Positions 1-6,476 of a stretch of 9,225 nucleotides of DNA are shown piece by piece. Source of the stretch: Synergistaceae bacterium. GTDB lineage: Bacteria > Synergistota > Synergistia > Synergistales > Synergistaceae. The position numbers and the translations under genes are program-made. The notes below the pieces were generated by a model that was not told the origin of the DNA, did not search any database, and saw nothing but the letters and a program-made list of their open reading frames with translations. Within the stretch, counting starts at the first letter, position 1. Each line of letters opens with the position of its first letter. The stretch covers positions 1 through 9,225 of the forward strand of contig JAISWP010000206.1 of the NCBI GenBank assembly GCA_031271065.1, written 5' to 3'.

Positions 1-1
1 T

Positions 2-1135
2 TCTCCCCCGGACGAGAGCATACCGGAAAGCCCGGGGGCTGGCGCCGGTTCCTCCGAGAGCGAAGCCGAAAAGGCGGAGCGCGAACGAAAAGCGGCCGAG
101 GCGGAAGCGGCCGGAGCCAGACGGGCGGCGGAGGCTAAAAGGGCGCGGGAGCGCGCCGCCGCGGAAGCCAGAAGAAAAGACGACGCCCGCCGGGCCGAGG
201 AGGCAAATCGGGAAGCGGCGGCGGCGCGGCTGGCCGCCAGCGAAGACCAGGCGAGACGGACTTTGGAGAGCGGAATAAATATGGTGACGGAGGGCCGTTA
301 CGAGAGCGCCGTAAATACACTCCGGAGTTTCGCCGGACAGAACCCCCATTCGGCCGACGCATGGTACTGGCTGGCCCGGGCTCATCACGCCCTCGGCGAC
401 TATGACCGGGCACAGACCGCCGTCAATATCGCGCTGGAGATCGATCCGTACTACGGACCTCTTTCCAGAACTCCCAGCGGGCTCGAACCGACGCCGCCCC
501 TGTCGAGGCAGCAGAGAAAGGAGCCTCCCCCGTCCATGTCGGTCCTTCCGGTGAAATCTCCCCTGCCGGGCGGATTCCCGCTGGAGCCCGTGACCGTATC
601 GTTCCCGTATCTGGTCCGGGGCAAAGACGCGAGCCCCGATATCGCCTCAGACGACGAGTCCCCTGGAGGGGCGCGCCTGGCGTATATGCCCTATCCTCCG
701 ATGCGGCCCGGCAGGACCGCGGGGTGGATGGCAGTCAGCGAGCGCTTCAGCGAGATATCCCGCTGGCGTTTCCGCGTGGACAGGATGGGCATATTGAAGG
801 AGCCGAGGGTACCCGCGGCCTGGAAGGGAACGCGTCCTTACGAGGTCTATTTCTGGACGGGAAGAGAATGGGCGAGGATTCCGCGGAGCCGTCCGCGCGA
901 GCCCTTCGACAGCATATTGTACCGCGCGAGGGAAGACATCTCTCAAGTCGTGACGCGCGAGGGACTGCCCTGGGATGAGAGGGACACTCCGGCGCTGGCC
1001 GCCGCCGCTTCCCTGATGAGATACCTGTGGGCGGGGGATATAGACTTCACCGACGCGTCCCGCCGCGAGGCAAAACGTCAGGCAAGACGCACTGACTCGG
1101 CGTCACGGGACGAGCGGGAGGAATCCGTGGAGTGA
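2..1135 (+). CDS. TPR-repeat protein with long charged helix, 5' partial
   Basis: The frame is open from base 2, so the true start lies upstream of the window; 377 residues are visible. Visible residues about 20-88 are almost entirely Ala, Glu, Arg and Lys, as expected for a long single helix or coiled coil of the TolA kind. Residues about 88-150 look like two tetratricopeptide repeats, the second reading ADAWYWLARAHHALGDYDRA followed by an ALEIDP-type end. A Pro/Ser-rich linker (about 155-197) leads to a roughly 180-residue C-terminal region rich in Trp, Tyr and Arg that I do not recognise. The TTG at 263 is not a convincing start because the same frame continues upstream with the same composition. 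TPRs imply a protein-binding or scaffolding role, perhaps in the envelope, but no signal peptide can be judged. It ends 43 bases from the convergent MOSC gene. No specific function is assigned. Confidence 0.75.
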   Translation, partial: SPPDESIPESPGAGAGSSESEAEKAERERKAAEAEAAGARRAAEAKRARERAAAEARRKDDARRAEEANREAAAARLAASEDQARRTLESGINMVTEGRYESAVNTLRSFAGQNPHSADAWYWLARAHHALGDYDRAQTAVNIALEIDPYYGPLSRTPSGLEPTPPLSRQQRKEPPPSMSVLPVKSPLPGGFPLEPVTVSFPYLVRGKDASPDIASDDESPGGARLAYMPYPPMRPGRTAGWMAVSERFSEISRWRFRVDRMGILKEPRVPAAWKGTRPYEVYFWTGREWARIPRSRPREPFDSILYRAREDISQVVTREGLPWDERDTPALAAAASLMRYLWAGDIDFTDASRREAKRQARRTDSASRDEREESVE

Positions 1136-1178
1136 GCGGTATAAATCAAACCCGCCCCAGGAAGATGATGTTCCGCCG

Positions 1179-1634
1179 TCATTCGCGGTTCCGGGCGAGG
1201 CTTATTCCGTCCCCTCTTTTGACTCTGCCGCCTCTGAGGACGCGGCAGAATATGCCTTTCTGAGGCATGATACATTCTCCGGAAAGCTCGAACACCTGAC
1301 ACTTGGCGTGGCACTCCTTGCCTATCTGGCTCACCTCGAGCAGACAATCTCCGGCCTCGAGCCTGTCTCCGACGGCAAGGGCGGACAGGTCGAACCCTTC
1401 GGTGGTGAGATTTTCCGCAAAGCTGCCGGGCACAAGACCCGGCAGCTTTTGTCTCATCGTCTCGATATCTTCCAGCGCTATGAGGCTCACCTGCCTGTGG
1501 GCAAACCCTCCGTGGGCATCGCCCTCCAGTCCGAATTCCTCTATGAGCGCGGCCTCTTTCACGTCTTTTTTCACAGTGCCTTTTTCAGGGGAGGTGCAGA
1601 CCGCCGCTATGCGTCCTGCCCCTTCGCGCCGCAT
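1179..1634 (-). CDS. Stand-alone MOSC domain protein
   Basis: This 151-residue protein is essentially one MOSC domain, named for the molybdenum cofactor sulfurase C-terminus. Visible family signatures are GLEGDAH (35-41), RQVSLIALE (47-55), FAENLTTEG (72-80), the QIGKECHAKC block (103-112), GECIMP (119-124) and a final VLRGGRVKRGD. Cys108, Cys112 and Cys121 are the conserved cysteines; the family is thought to bind or transfer sulfur or handle molybdenum cofactor. The protein is probably cytosolic, as no signal or membrane segment is seen. Its ATG overlaps the TGA of the upstream iscU-like gene (TGATG), so translation is probably coupled and it is the last gene of the desulfurase operon. The N-terminal residues MRREGAG precede the first domain strand, so the start fits the domain boundary. 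The precise substrate is unknown; the link to IscS-derived sulfur is inferred from the operon. Confidence 0.85.
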   Translation of the reverse strand: MRREGAGRIAAVCTSPEKGTVKKDVKEAALIEEFGLEGDAHGGFAHRQVSLIALEDIETMRQKLPGLVPGSFAENLTTEGFDLSALAVGDRLEAGDCLLEVSQIGKECHAKCQVFELSGECIMPQKGIFCRVLRGGRVKRGDGISLARNRE

Positions 1635-2113
1635 CAGTCCGCCACTCGCGAGGTCTCCGCGACGTAAAGCTCCTCTTCCTCGTATTCGCTGCAGGCCCCG
1701 CAGGATACGCTGCAGGGAGGCGACACCGCGTTCCCGTTTCTGCGCTCCCGGTAGTTGGCCACCGCCGCGCGAAGCGCCTCCTCCGCCAGAAGCGAGCAGT
1801 GGAGCTTTTCCGGGGGGAGGCCGCCCAGTTCGTTCGCGACTTCCCTGTTGGTTATCTTCAGCGCCTCGTCTATAGTGAGCCCCTTAACCATTTCCGTCGC
1901 CATCGAACTCGTCGCTATCGCCGCGGCGCATCCGAACGTCTCGAATCTGACGTCGCGTATAACCTCTTTTTCATCGACGTCGAGGTATATCTTCATGACG
2001 TCCCCGCAGCGCGGGTTTCCCACTTCCCCCACCCCGTCTGCGTCCGGCAGCCCGCCGACGTTGCGCGGGTTCATGAAGTAATCTATCACTTTCTCGTTGT
2101 ACATCTGCTGCAT
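1634..2113 (-). CDS. iscU: Fe-S cluster assembly scaffold, IscU/NifU N-domain type
   Basis: A 159-residue scaffold on which [2Fe-2S] clusters are built from iron and desulfurase-derived sulfur before transfer to apoproteins. The opening YNEKVIDYFMNPRNVG is the classic NifU/IscU N-terminus. All expected ligands are present: Cys36 and Asp38 in GNPRCGD, Cys62 in FGCAAA, and His105-Cys106 in KLHCS. Beyond the usual end of the domain (about residue 125) there is an extra tail with Cys134, Cys138 and Cys141, then an acidic EYEEEEL stretch, which is not part of standard IscU. It lies 9 bases after the desulfurase gene, and its ribosome binding site GGGAGGT overlaps the last desulfurase codons. The first ATG (2113) is taken because it is nearer that site; the ATG three codons later would also give a normal protein. 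The sequence does not contain the HscA recognition motif LPPVK, having LPPEK instead. Confidence 0.93.
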   Translation of the reverse strand: MQQMYNEKVIDYFMNPRNVGGLPDADGVGEVGNPRCGDVMKIYLDVDEKEVIRDVRFETFGCAAAIATSSMATEMVKGLTIDEALKITNREVANELGGLPPEKLHCSLLAEEALRAAVANYRERRNGNAVSPPCSVSCGACSEYEEEELYVAETSRVAD

Positions 2114-2122
2114 CTGTGTCGT

Positions 2123-3295
2123 TTAACCTCCCTTGTACGGAGACATCTTCCTGAGGAGCTCGACTATCGGCGGGAATTTCTCGAGCACGTAATCGATATC
2201 CTCTTCCGTCGTGTACCGCCCCAGCGTAAGTCTCACGGACCCGTGCGCCGTGGCGTGGTCCAGCCCCATCGCGAGCAGTACGTGGCTCGGTTCGAGGCTT
2301 CCCGACGTGCAGGCGCTTCCGCTCGAAACTCCTATGCCGGCATAATCCATGCGGAGCAGCATTCCCTCTCCCTCGATCCGCCTCACGCAAACGCTGCCGT
2401 GAAACGGCAGACGCTGGATCCGGTGGCCTGTGACGAAGGAGTCCGGAATACGCTCCACTATCCCACTCAGCATTTTATCACGTAAACGCGAAACGCGGGC
2501 GCTCTCTCCCTCTTCGTGAAGGCGTCCGGCCAGAAGGGCAGCCGCGCCGAAACCGACTATCCCCGCTGTGTTTTCCGTGCCCGAACTGACGCCGTATTCC
2601 TGTCCGCCTCCGTGGATGAGCGGCACAAGCTTGATGCCCCTGCGGATATACAGGGCCCCTACTCCTTTGGGGCCGTACATCTTGTGGGCCGACATGGTCA
2701 TCATGTCCACCGGCAGTTTTGAGACGTCGATCGGTATGTGACCGGCCGCCTGCACTGCGTCGGTATGGAAGATGACCCCGCGTTCGCGGCATATCGCCCC
2801 GAGTTCCTCTATGGGGTTTATCGTCCCCACTTCGTTGTTGGCGTACATCACGCTCACCAGCAGAGTGTCGTCCCGCAGGGCGTCTTTCAGGGTTTCGGGA
2901 TGCACCATGCCGGATTCGTCCACCGGGAGGAACGTCACGTCATACCCGTTTTTCCCCAGCCATTTGAACGTGTCCGAGACGGCGTGATGTTCCACCGACG
3001 ACGTTATGACGTGCTTTCTGCCCTTTTTGTCCGCCCACGCAGTCCCCTTTACCGCCAGGTTGTCGGCGGCGCTCCCGTTTCCGGTGAAGATTATTTCCGA
3101 CGGGTTGGAGGCCCCTATCAGCGAGGCGACGTTTTCCCTGGCCTCGTCCACCGCTCTGCGGGCCTCCCGCCCCCACTGGTGCAGGCTGTTCGGGTTTCCG
3201 TGCATCGCGGAAAAATAAGGCGTCATCGCCTGAAGAACTTCCCCGGCCACTGGGGTGGTAGCCGAGTTATCCAGATAGACCTTTCGTGGTTCCAT
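2123..3295 (-). CDS. iscS: Cysteine desulfurase, IscS/NifS family
   Basis: A PLP enzyme that converts cysteine to alanine and places the released sulfur on its own catalytic cysteine as a persulfide for Fe-S assembly and other sulfur uses. Length is 390 residues, normal for the family. Visible motifs are YLDNSATTP (7-15), SSVEHHAV with His103/His104, the PLP-binding Lys205 in SAHKMYGPKG, GTEN (239-242), and the active Cys329 in SSGSACTSGSLEPSHVL. The cofactor loop near residues 71-79 reads TGNGSAADN instead of the commoner TSGxTESDN form, a conservative change. The ATG at 3295 has GAGGTG six bases upstream and a TATAAT box further back. It is first in the operon iscS-iscU-MOSC, and the iscU gene begins 9 bases after its stop. 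The N-terminus and active loop suggest the NifS-like group found in anaerobes; whether it is the housekeeping or a specialised enzyme cannot be told. Confidence 0.95.
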   Translation of the reverse strand: MEPRKVYLDNSATTPVAGEVLQAMTPYFSAMHGNPNSLHQWGREARRAVDEARENVASLIGASNPSEIIFTGNGSAADNLAVKGTAWADKKGRKHVITSSVEHHAVSDTFKWLGKNGYDVTFLPVDESGMVHPETLKDALRDDTLLVSVMYANNEVGTINPIEELGAICRERGVIFHTDAVQAAGHIPIDVSKLPVDMMTMSAHKMYGPKGVGALYIRRGIKLVPLIHGGGQEYGVSSGTENTAGIVGFGAAALLAGRLHEEGESARVSRLRDKMLSGIVERIPDSFVTGHRIQRLPFHGSVCVRRIEGEGMLLRMDYAGIGVSSGSACTSGSLEPSHVLLAMGLDHATAHGSVRLTLGRYTTEEDIDYVLEKFPPIVELLRKMSPYKGG

Positions 3296-3315
3296 ATATT
3301 ACACCTCGTTTCGAC

Positions 3316-3327
3316 CTTACAAGTAAG
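3316..3327. promoter_or_regulatory. 12-bp dyad CTTAC-AA-GTAAG in the iscS leader
   Basis: A perfect inverted repeat with 5-bp arms and a 2-base centre lies between the predicted iscS promoter and its ribosome binding site. Its position, about 20-30 bases downstream of the likely transcript start, would suit an operator for a dimeric repressor such as an Rrf2-type Fe-S sensor. The arms are short, so chance is possible and the regulator is unknown. Confidence 0.3.
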
Positions 3328-3352
3328 ATTATGATATATATACCGCATCCAA

Positions 3353-3358
3353 ATTATA
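3353..3358 (-). promoter_or_regulatory. Probable -10 box of the iscS-iscU-MOSC operon
   Basis: A perfect TATAAT reads on the minus strand 57 bases before the iscS ATG, inside an AT-rich stretch that contrasts with the GC-rich genes. No good -35 hexamer stands 17 bases upstream (GTTTTT only), so activator help or a weak promoter is possible. The predicted transcript start would be near 3346, leaving a leader of about 50 bases that includes the dyad at 3316-3327. Confidence 0.45.
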
Positions 3359-3395
3359 CAGCTATTTCATAGTAAAAAACTAGTAATTTACGAAG

Positions 3396-3450
3396 CCGGT
3401 CATGCTAAGTTATGAAACCCCGTTCATGGTAAAATCTACACCGTCATGGT
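3396..3450 (+). repeat. Three short CCG(N)TCATG(G/C)T repeats before citC
   Basis: Copies occur at 3396-3406 (CCGGTCATGCT), 3420-3430 (CCGTTCATGGT) and 3441-3450 (CCGTCATGGT). The TCATG cores are 24 and 20 bases apart, close to two helical turns each. The second copy touches the proposed -10 box of citC and the third covers the predicted transcript start, which is a typical arrangement for operator sites. The similarity was found by eye only. Confidence 0.3.
3427..3435 (+). promoter_or_regulatory. Candidate extended -10 promoter of citC-citX
   Basis: TGG followed directly by TAAAAT forms an extended -10 element 39 bases before the citC start. No convincing -35 hexamer is seen at 17 bases, which extended -10 promoters can tolerate. 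The predicted transcript would start near 3442, leaving about 33 bases of leader with the ribosome binding site. Confidence 0.35.
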
Positions 3451-3474
3451 TGTTTACGTCAAGGAGGGGTCGTT

Positions 3475-4488
3475 TTGTTCGATTTCAGCACGAGGGTAAT
3501 CCCGTACCTGACTCCATCCGAGCGGGCCGATGTAATTTCTCTCATGTCGGGCGCGGGGCTCTCTTTCGACGAGGGCGCCGACGCGGTCGCCGTTGTGGAG
3601 GATATGAACGGAAAACCCGCCGCTTCGGCGAGTCTTTTCGGATACGTCATCCGCATGGTCGCGGTGGACCCTGTCCACCAGGAGTCCGGTCTGGCGGCAA
3701 TGGCGATATCCGCGCTGATGGAAACGGCGCGGATGCGCGGGGTTACGCGGCTTTTTCTTTACACCAAACCCGGCACGGCGCCCCGATTTGCCTCTCTGGG
3801 TTTCAAGAACATAGCGGAGACCGGCGCCGCGGCGCTTCTTGAGACGGGGGAACCGGGAATTTCCGCCTACAGGCGGTATCTGGCGGAAAATCGCCGCAGC
3901 GGGGACGGAAAAATCGGCTGCATAGCGGCGAACTGCGATCCATTCACGCTGGGGCACCGCTATCTGATGGACCGCGCTTCGGAGGCATGCGATCACTTCT
4001 ATGTGATAGTGGCAGAGGAGGATAAGTCGAGGTTTTCGTACCCGGACAGGTACGAGATGGTCCGTCTCGGCACGGAGGACATAGGCAATATGACGCTTTT
4101 GAGAAGCGGTCCCTACGCCGTGTCGGACGCGACGTTCCCGACGTATTTCCTCAAGGACCGGAGCGAGCGCGCCGCGGCAGCGGAACAGACCCGCCTCGAC
4201 CTCGCCCTCTTTCTGCGCCTTTTCGTCCCCGCTCTGGGTATAAACGTCAGGTTCGTCGGGACCGAGCCCCTGAGTCCCGTCACGAATATGTACAACGAGG
4301 CCATGAAGGAAGTTCTCGTCCCGGAGGGCGTCGAAGTCGCCGAAATCGAGCGGGCCGCCTCCGCGTCGGGGGACCCGATTTCGGCGTCGGCGGCGCGGGC
4401 CGTCCTGGATTCGGGGGATGTGTCGAAACTGCCGTCGTATCTGCCGGCGGCTGTGCTGAATTACATGAGGGAGCGCGGCATTATTTGA
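3475..4488 (+). CDS. citC: [Citrate (pro-3S)-lyase] ligase, CitC
   Basis: CitC acetylates the prosthetic group thiol of the citrate lyase acyl carrier protein with ATP and acetate, switching the lyase on. The 337 residues match the usual 330-350. Residues 1 to about 140 are a GNAT-like domain with VAVDPVHQESGLAAMAISALM. The rest is a nucleotidylyltransferase domain: the nucleotide motif NCDPFTLGH (Asn153 to His161, HxGH-like with Thr in the first place) and the second motif ISASAAR (302-308). The start is TTG: the strong site AGGAGGGG lies 5 bases before it, and an ATG-initiated reading at 3402 is in another frame. It is divergent from iscS and overlaps citX by TTGA. Odd point: no citD, citE, citF or citG is in view, so its target must be encoded elsewhere. 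A related ligase for citramalate or malonate lyase-type carrier proteins is a less likely alternative. Confidence 0.9.
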   Translation: MFDFSTRVIPYLTPSERADVISLMSGAGLSFDEGADAVAVVEDMNGKPAASASLFGYVIRMVAVDPVHQESGLAAMAISALMETARMRGVTRLFLYTKPGTAPRFASLGFKNIAETGAAALLETGEPGISAYRRYLAENRRSGDGKIGCIAANCDPFTLGHRYLMDRASEACDHFYVIVAEEDKSRFSYPDRYEMVRLGTEDIGNMTLLRSGPYAVSDATFPTYFLKDRSERAAAAEQTRLDLALFLRLFVPALGINVRFVGTEPLSPVTNMYNEAMKEVLVPEGVEVAEIERAASASGDPISASAARAVLDSGDVSKLPSYLPAAVLNYMRERGII

Positions 4489-5045
4489 GATGCGATCTGC
4501 CCGCCTGCGGCGGAACAGCCTTGCGCCGCCTGCTGGCATCCCGGGACGAGCGGGCTTTCGTGCAGCGGATCATGCTCGGGCACGGCGGCGTGGATTTCGC
4601 GGTTCAGGTCTCGCTCAACGTGCCGGGGCTTCCAAAGCGTATGGATAAAGACGCCGAGGCTGTGGGGTATGTGGCCGGGCTGCTGTTCGCGGAGATGTCC
4701 GTGACTCCTTCGGCGTCGGTTTTTCTTTGCAACTGCGCAGGGGCCGCCGCGATAGCCGCGTTCGCCGGAGATCCCGCCGAGGCGAAAAGGGCCGCGGTGC
4801 AGGTCGATGAGGGATATGAGTGGGGGAGGGCCTTCGATATCGACGTCATAACGTCGTCCGGCCCCCTGGAGAGGACGGCGCTGGGGTTCGAGCCTCGCAG
4901 ATGCCTGCTCTGCCCGGAAGCCGCCAAGATATGCGCGCTGGAACGGACGCACGGCGTCAGCGAGCTTCGGGAGGAGATACGCCGTCTCCTTCGTCTCGTC
5001 CCGCTGCGGAATCGACGTCGCGAAGATAACTCTGCCAGAGCCTGA
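4485..5045 (+). CDS. citX: Apo-citrate lyase phosphoribosyl-dephospho-CoA transferase, CitX
   Basis: CitX attaches the prosthetic group 2'-(5''-triphosphoribosyl)-3'-dephospho-CoA to the serine of the citrate lyase acyl carrier protein. The family is recognised by SRDER (19-23), GRAFDIDV (114-121, equivalent to GRLWDIDV in enterobacteria), and PRRCLLC (137-143) followed by KICALERTHGVSEL. The TTG start at 4485 shares bases with the citC stop (TTGA). It is backed by the family pattern, since about 18 residues normally precede SRDER, and by a GAGGGAG site at 4467-4473. Length is 186 residues, normal. The last 15-20 residues (rich in Arg and Asn) run past the usual end of the family and overlap the convergent small membrane gene. 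With citC it forms a two-gene activation unit; the partner CitG that makes the prosthetic group precursor is not in the window. Confidence 0.9.
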   Translation: MRCDLPACGGTALRRLLASRDERAFVQRIMLGHGGVDFAVQVSLNVPGLPKRMDKDAEAVGYVAGLLFAEMSVTPSASVFLCNCAGAAAIAAFAGDPAEAKRAAVQVDEGYEWGRAFDIDVITSSGPLERTALGFEPRRCLLCPEAAKICALERTHGVSELREEIRRLLRLVPLRNRRREDNSARA

Positions 5046-5223
5046 GCGCGGCATATGCCAGCACCGAACCGCCCGAAAGCCCCCAGGCTATGGTAAAAGG
5101 GCGTCCCTGTCCGAAGAGATAACCTCCGAGGCCTCCGAGAGCGTATCCGTAGAACACTATTACAGCCATGGACATGAGCAGTGTGCCTATCCTTTTGAGA
5201 GTCATCACAGTTTCGAAATTCAC
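4957..5223 (-). CDS. Small two-helix membrane protein, possibly AtpZ-like
   Basis: An 88-residue protein with two likely membrane helices, about residues 12-37 and 43-63, separated by the short loop GQGRP. The pattern of Gly-rich first helix, short loop and second helix ending in RLW resembles the AtpI/AtpZ family found with F-type ATP synthases, but this is a faint likeness and no ATPase genes are nearby. A polar tail (DVDSAAGRDEGDG) follows. The GTG start at 5223 has a G-rich site (AGGGGGG) six bases upstream and a perfect TATAAT further up. ATG codon 7 is an alternative start. Its 3' end overlaps citX by 89 bases tail to tail, in the part of citX beyond the conserved domain, so both genes can be real. 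Confidence 0.6.
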   Translation of the reverse strand: MNFETVMTLKRIGTLLMSMAVIVFYGYALGGLGGYLFGQGRPFTIAWGLSGGSVLAYAALRLWQSYLRDVDSAAGRDEGDGVSPPEAR

Positions 5224-5250
5224 CTAATTCCCCCCTGCCATTATTCGTTC

Positions 5251-5256
5251 ATTATA
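5251..5256 (-). promoter_or_regulatory. -10 box for the small membrane protein gene
   Basis: A perfect TATAAT on the minus strand, with TTCAGT (3 of 6 to consensus) 17 bases upstream, lies 27 bases before the GTG start. The transcript would begin near 5244, giving a leader of about 20 bases with the G-rich ribosome binding site. This supports the small minus-strand gene being expressed. Confidence 0.5.
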
Positions 5257-5282
5257 TTGTAGAATAACCGGGCACTGAAACG

Positions 5283-5311
5283 CTGTCCGGCGTGAAAATT
5301 ATTAATATAGA
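5283..5311 (+). promoter_or_regulatory. Weak candidate promoter for the DegT-family gene
   Basis: CTGTCC (5283-5288) and TATAGA (5306-5311) are 17 bases apart, each a partial match to the sigma-70 consensus. It would start transcription near 5318, just before the AAGGAG site. This is the best pair seen in the 113-base divergent gap 5224-5336. Confidence 0.3.
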
Positions 5312-5336
5312 AATGATGTCAGAAGGAGCGGTTTGA

Positions 5337-6476
5337 ATGGCAGGTTTTGACGCTGTACCATCCTTCGACCTCAAGCGCAACTACGCCAGGGTCGAGCCTG
5401 AAATAAAAGAAGCCGTCGAGCGCGTGCTCGCGTCGTCGCAGTTTATATTGGGGCCGGAAGTCGCGGAGTTCGAGAAAGAAATTGCCGGTTATCTCGAGAC
5501 AGCTCGCGCTGTGACCTGCGCCTCCGGCACCGACGCGCTGATCCTTGCGCTCATGGCCCTTGATATAAAACCGGGCGACGAAGTGATAACGACGCCTTTC
5601 AGTTTTTTCGCCACGGTCAGCTGTATCACCCGCCTCGGGGCCCGTCCTGTGTTCGCGGACGTCGAGCCGGATTCGTACAGCATCTCCATGCAGCTCGTGC
5701 GGGAAGCGGTGACAAGCCGCACCAAGGCCTTCATCCCGGTCCACATGTTCGGCCAGATGTGCAGGCTGGAGGATATAGAAGATACTATGTCCGAGCGGGG
5801 GATCGCCATAGCGGAGGACTGCGCCCAGGCCTTCGCAGCCCACAGGGCGCGGGGCGGAGGGATAGCGCGCGCCGGAACCTGGGGAACTCTGGGCTGTTTT
5901 TCCTTCTTCCCGACGAAAAACCTGGGGGCTTACGGCGACGCCGGCATGGTGACGTCAGCCTCCGAGGAGCTGGCGGCGCGCGTATCGCGCCTGCGGGTTC
6001 ACGGCTCGGCCTCCGCGTATCTCCACGACGAGGTGGGCATCAACAGCAGGATGGACGCGATACAGGCAGCGATACTGCGGGTGAGGCTGCGCCATGCCGA
6101 GACCTGGACCGAGGAACGCCGCGAAGCCGCCCGGAGATACGGTCTGCTCTTCGCGGAGCACGGTCTGGCCGAACACCTGACGCCTCCTTCGGAGACTCCG
6201 GGAAACAGGCATACATACCACCAGTACGTCGTGCGGGCCCGCCGCCGCGACGAACTGCAGAAGTTCCTCGCAGAGAGGAACATCGCCTCCCGGGTCTATT
6301 ATCCATTGGCGCTGCACCTGCAGCCCTGCTTTGCCTGTCTCGGTTACAAAAAGGGAAGTTTCCCCGAGGCCGAACGCCTCACGGAGGAAGTCCTGGCCCT
6401 TCCGATGTTCCCCGAACTCACTATGGAGGAGCAGGAGCGGATAGCGGGCGCGATTGCGGAGTTCTATAAATCTTAA
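5337..6476 (+). CDS. DegT/DnrJ/EryC1/StrS-family PLP aminotransferase
   Basis: Members transfer an amino group, usually from glutamate, to a keto-sugar nucleotide, making amino sugars for surface polysaccharide, glycan or antibiotic pathways. The 379 residues are full length for the family. Visible features are FDLKRNY near the N-terminus, the cofactor phosphate loop ASGTDAL (62-68), EDCAQAFAA with Asp161 and Gln164 contacting PLP, and the Schiff-base Lys194 in FFPTKNLGAYGDAG. The sequence GINSRMDAIQAAIL and the RVYYPLALHLQPCF region are also typical and closest in feel to the WbpE/PglE-like branch. AAGGAG stands 8 bases before the ATG. The gene stands alone, with no nucleotidyltransferase, dehydratase or glycosyltransferase next to it, so the sugar substrate cannot be named. 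Cytosolic. Confidence 0.92.
   Translation: MAGFDAVPSFDLKRNYARVEPEIKEAVERVLASSQFILGPEVAEFEKEIAGYLETARAVTCASGTDALILALMALDIKPGDEVITTPFSFFATVSCITRLGARPVFADVEPDSYSISMQLVREAVTSRTKAFIPVHMFGQMCRLEDIEDTMSERGIAIAEDCAQAFAAHRARGGGIARAGTWGTLGCFSFFPTKNLGAYGDAGMVTSASEELAARVSRLRVHGSASAYLHDEVGINSRMDAIQAAILRVRLRHAETWTEERREAARRYGLLFAEHGLAEHLTPPSETPGNRHTYHQYVVRARRRDELQKFLAERNIASRVYYPLALHLQPCFACLGYKKGSFPEAERLTEEVLALPMFPELTMEEQERIAGAIAEFYKS

Noticed and set aside
1136..1178. Bidirectional terminator between the convergent TPR and MOSC genes
   Set aside because: No hairpin with adjacent T tract could be found in these 43 bases on either strand.
1303..1875. 190-codon plus-strand frame across the MOSC and iscU genes
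   Set aside because: It runs antisense to two well-supported genes and is made of Ser/Pro/Arg-rich sequence without any motif.
2738..3334. 198-codon plus-strand frame opposite iscS
   Set aside because: It is a shadow of iscS: the composition is odd (His, Arg, Val) and there is no domain and no ribosome binding site.
3296..3474. tRNA or small RNA gene in the iscS-citC gap
   Set aside because: The region is AT-rich with no cloverleaf and no T-loop motif; promoter and operator elements explain it better.
3402..3842. ATG-started plus-strand frame of 146 codons before and inside citC
   Set aside because: It is in a different frame from citC, its start lies in the promoter region, and no ribosome binding site precedes it.
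3454..4539. 361-codon open frame on the minus strand opposite citC
   Set aside because: It mirrors the third-position GC bias of citC, is very rich in Arg, and has no recognisable domain, while citC has clear motifs and a strong ribosome binding site.
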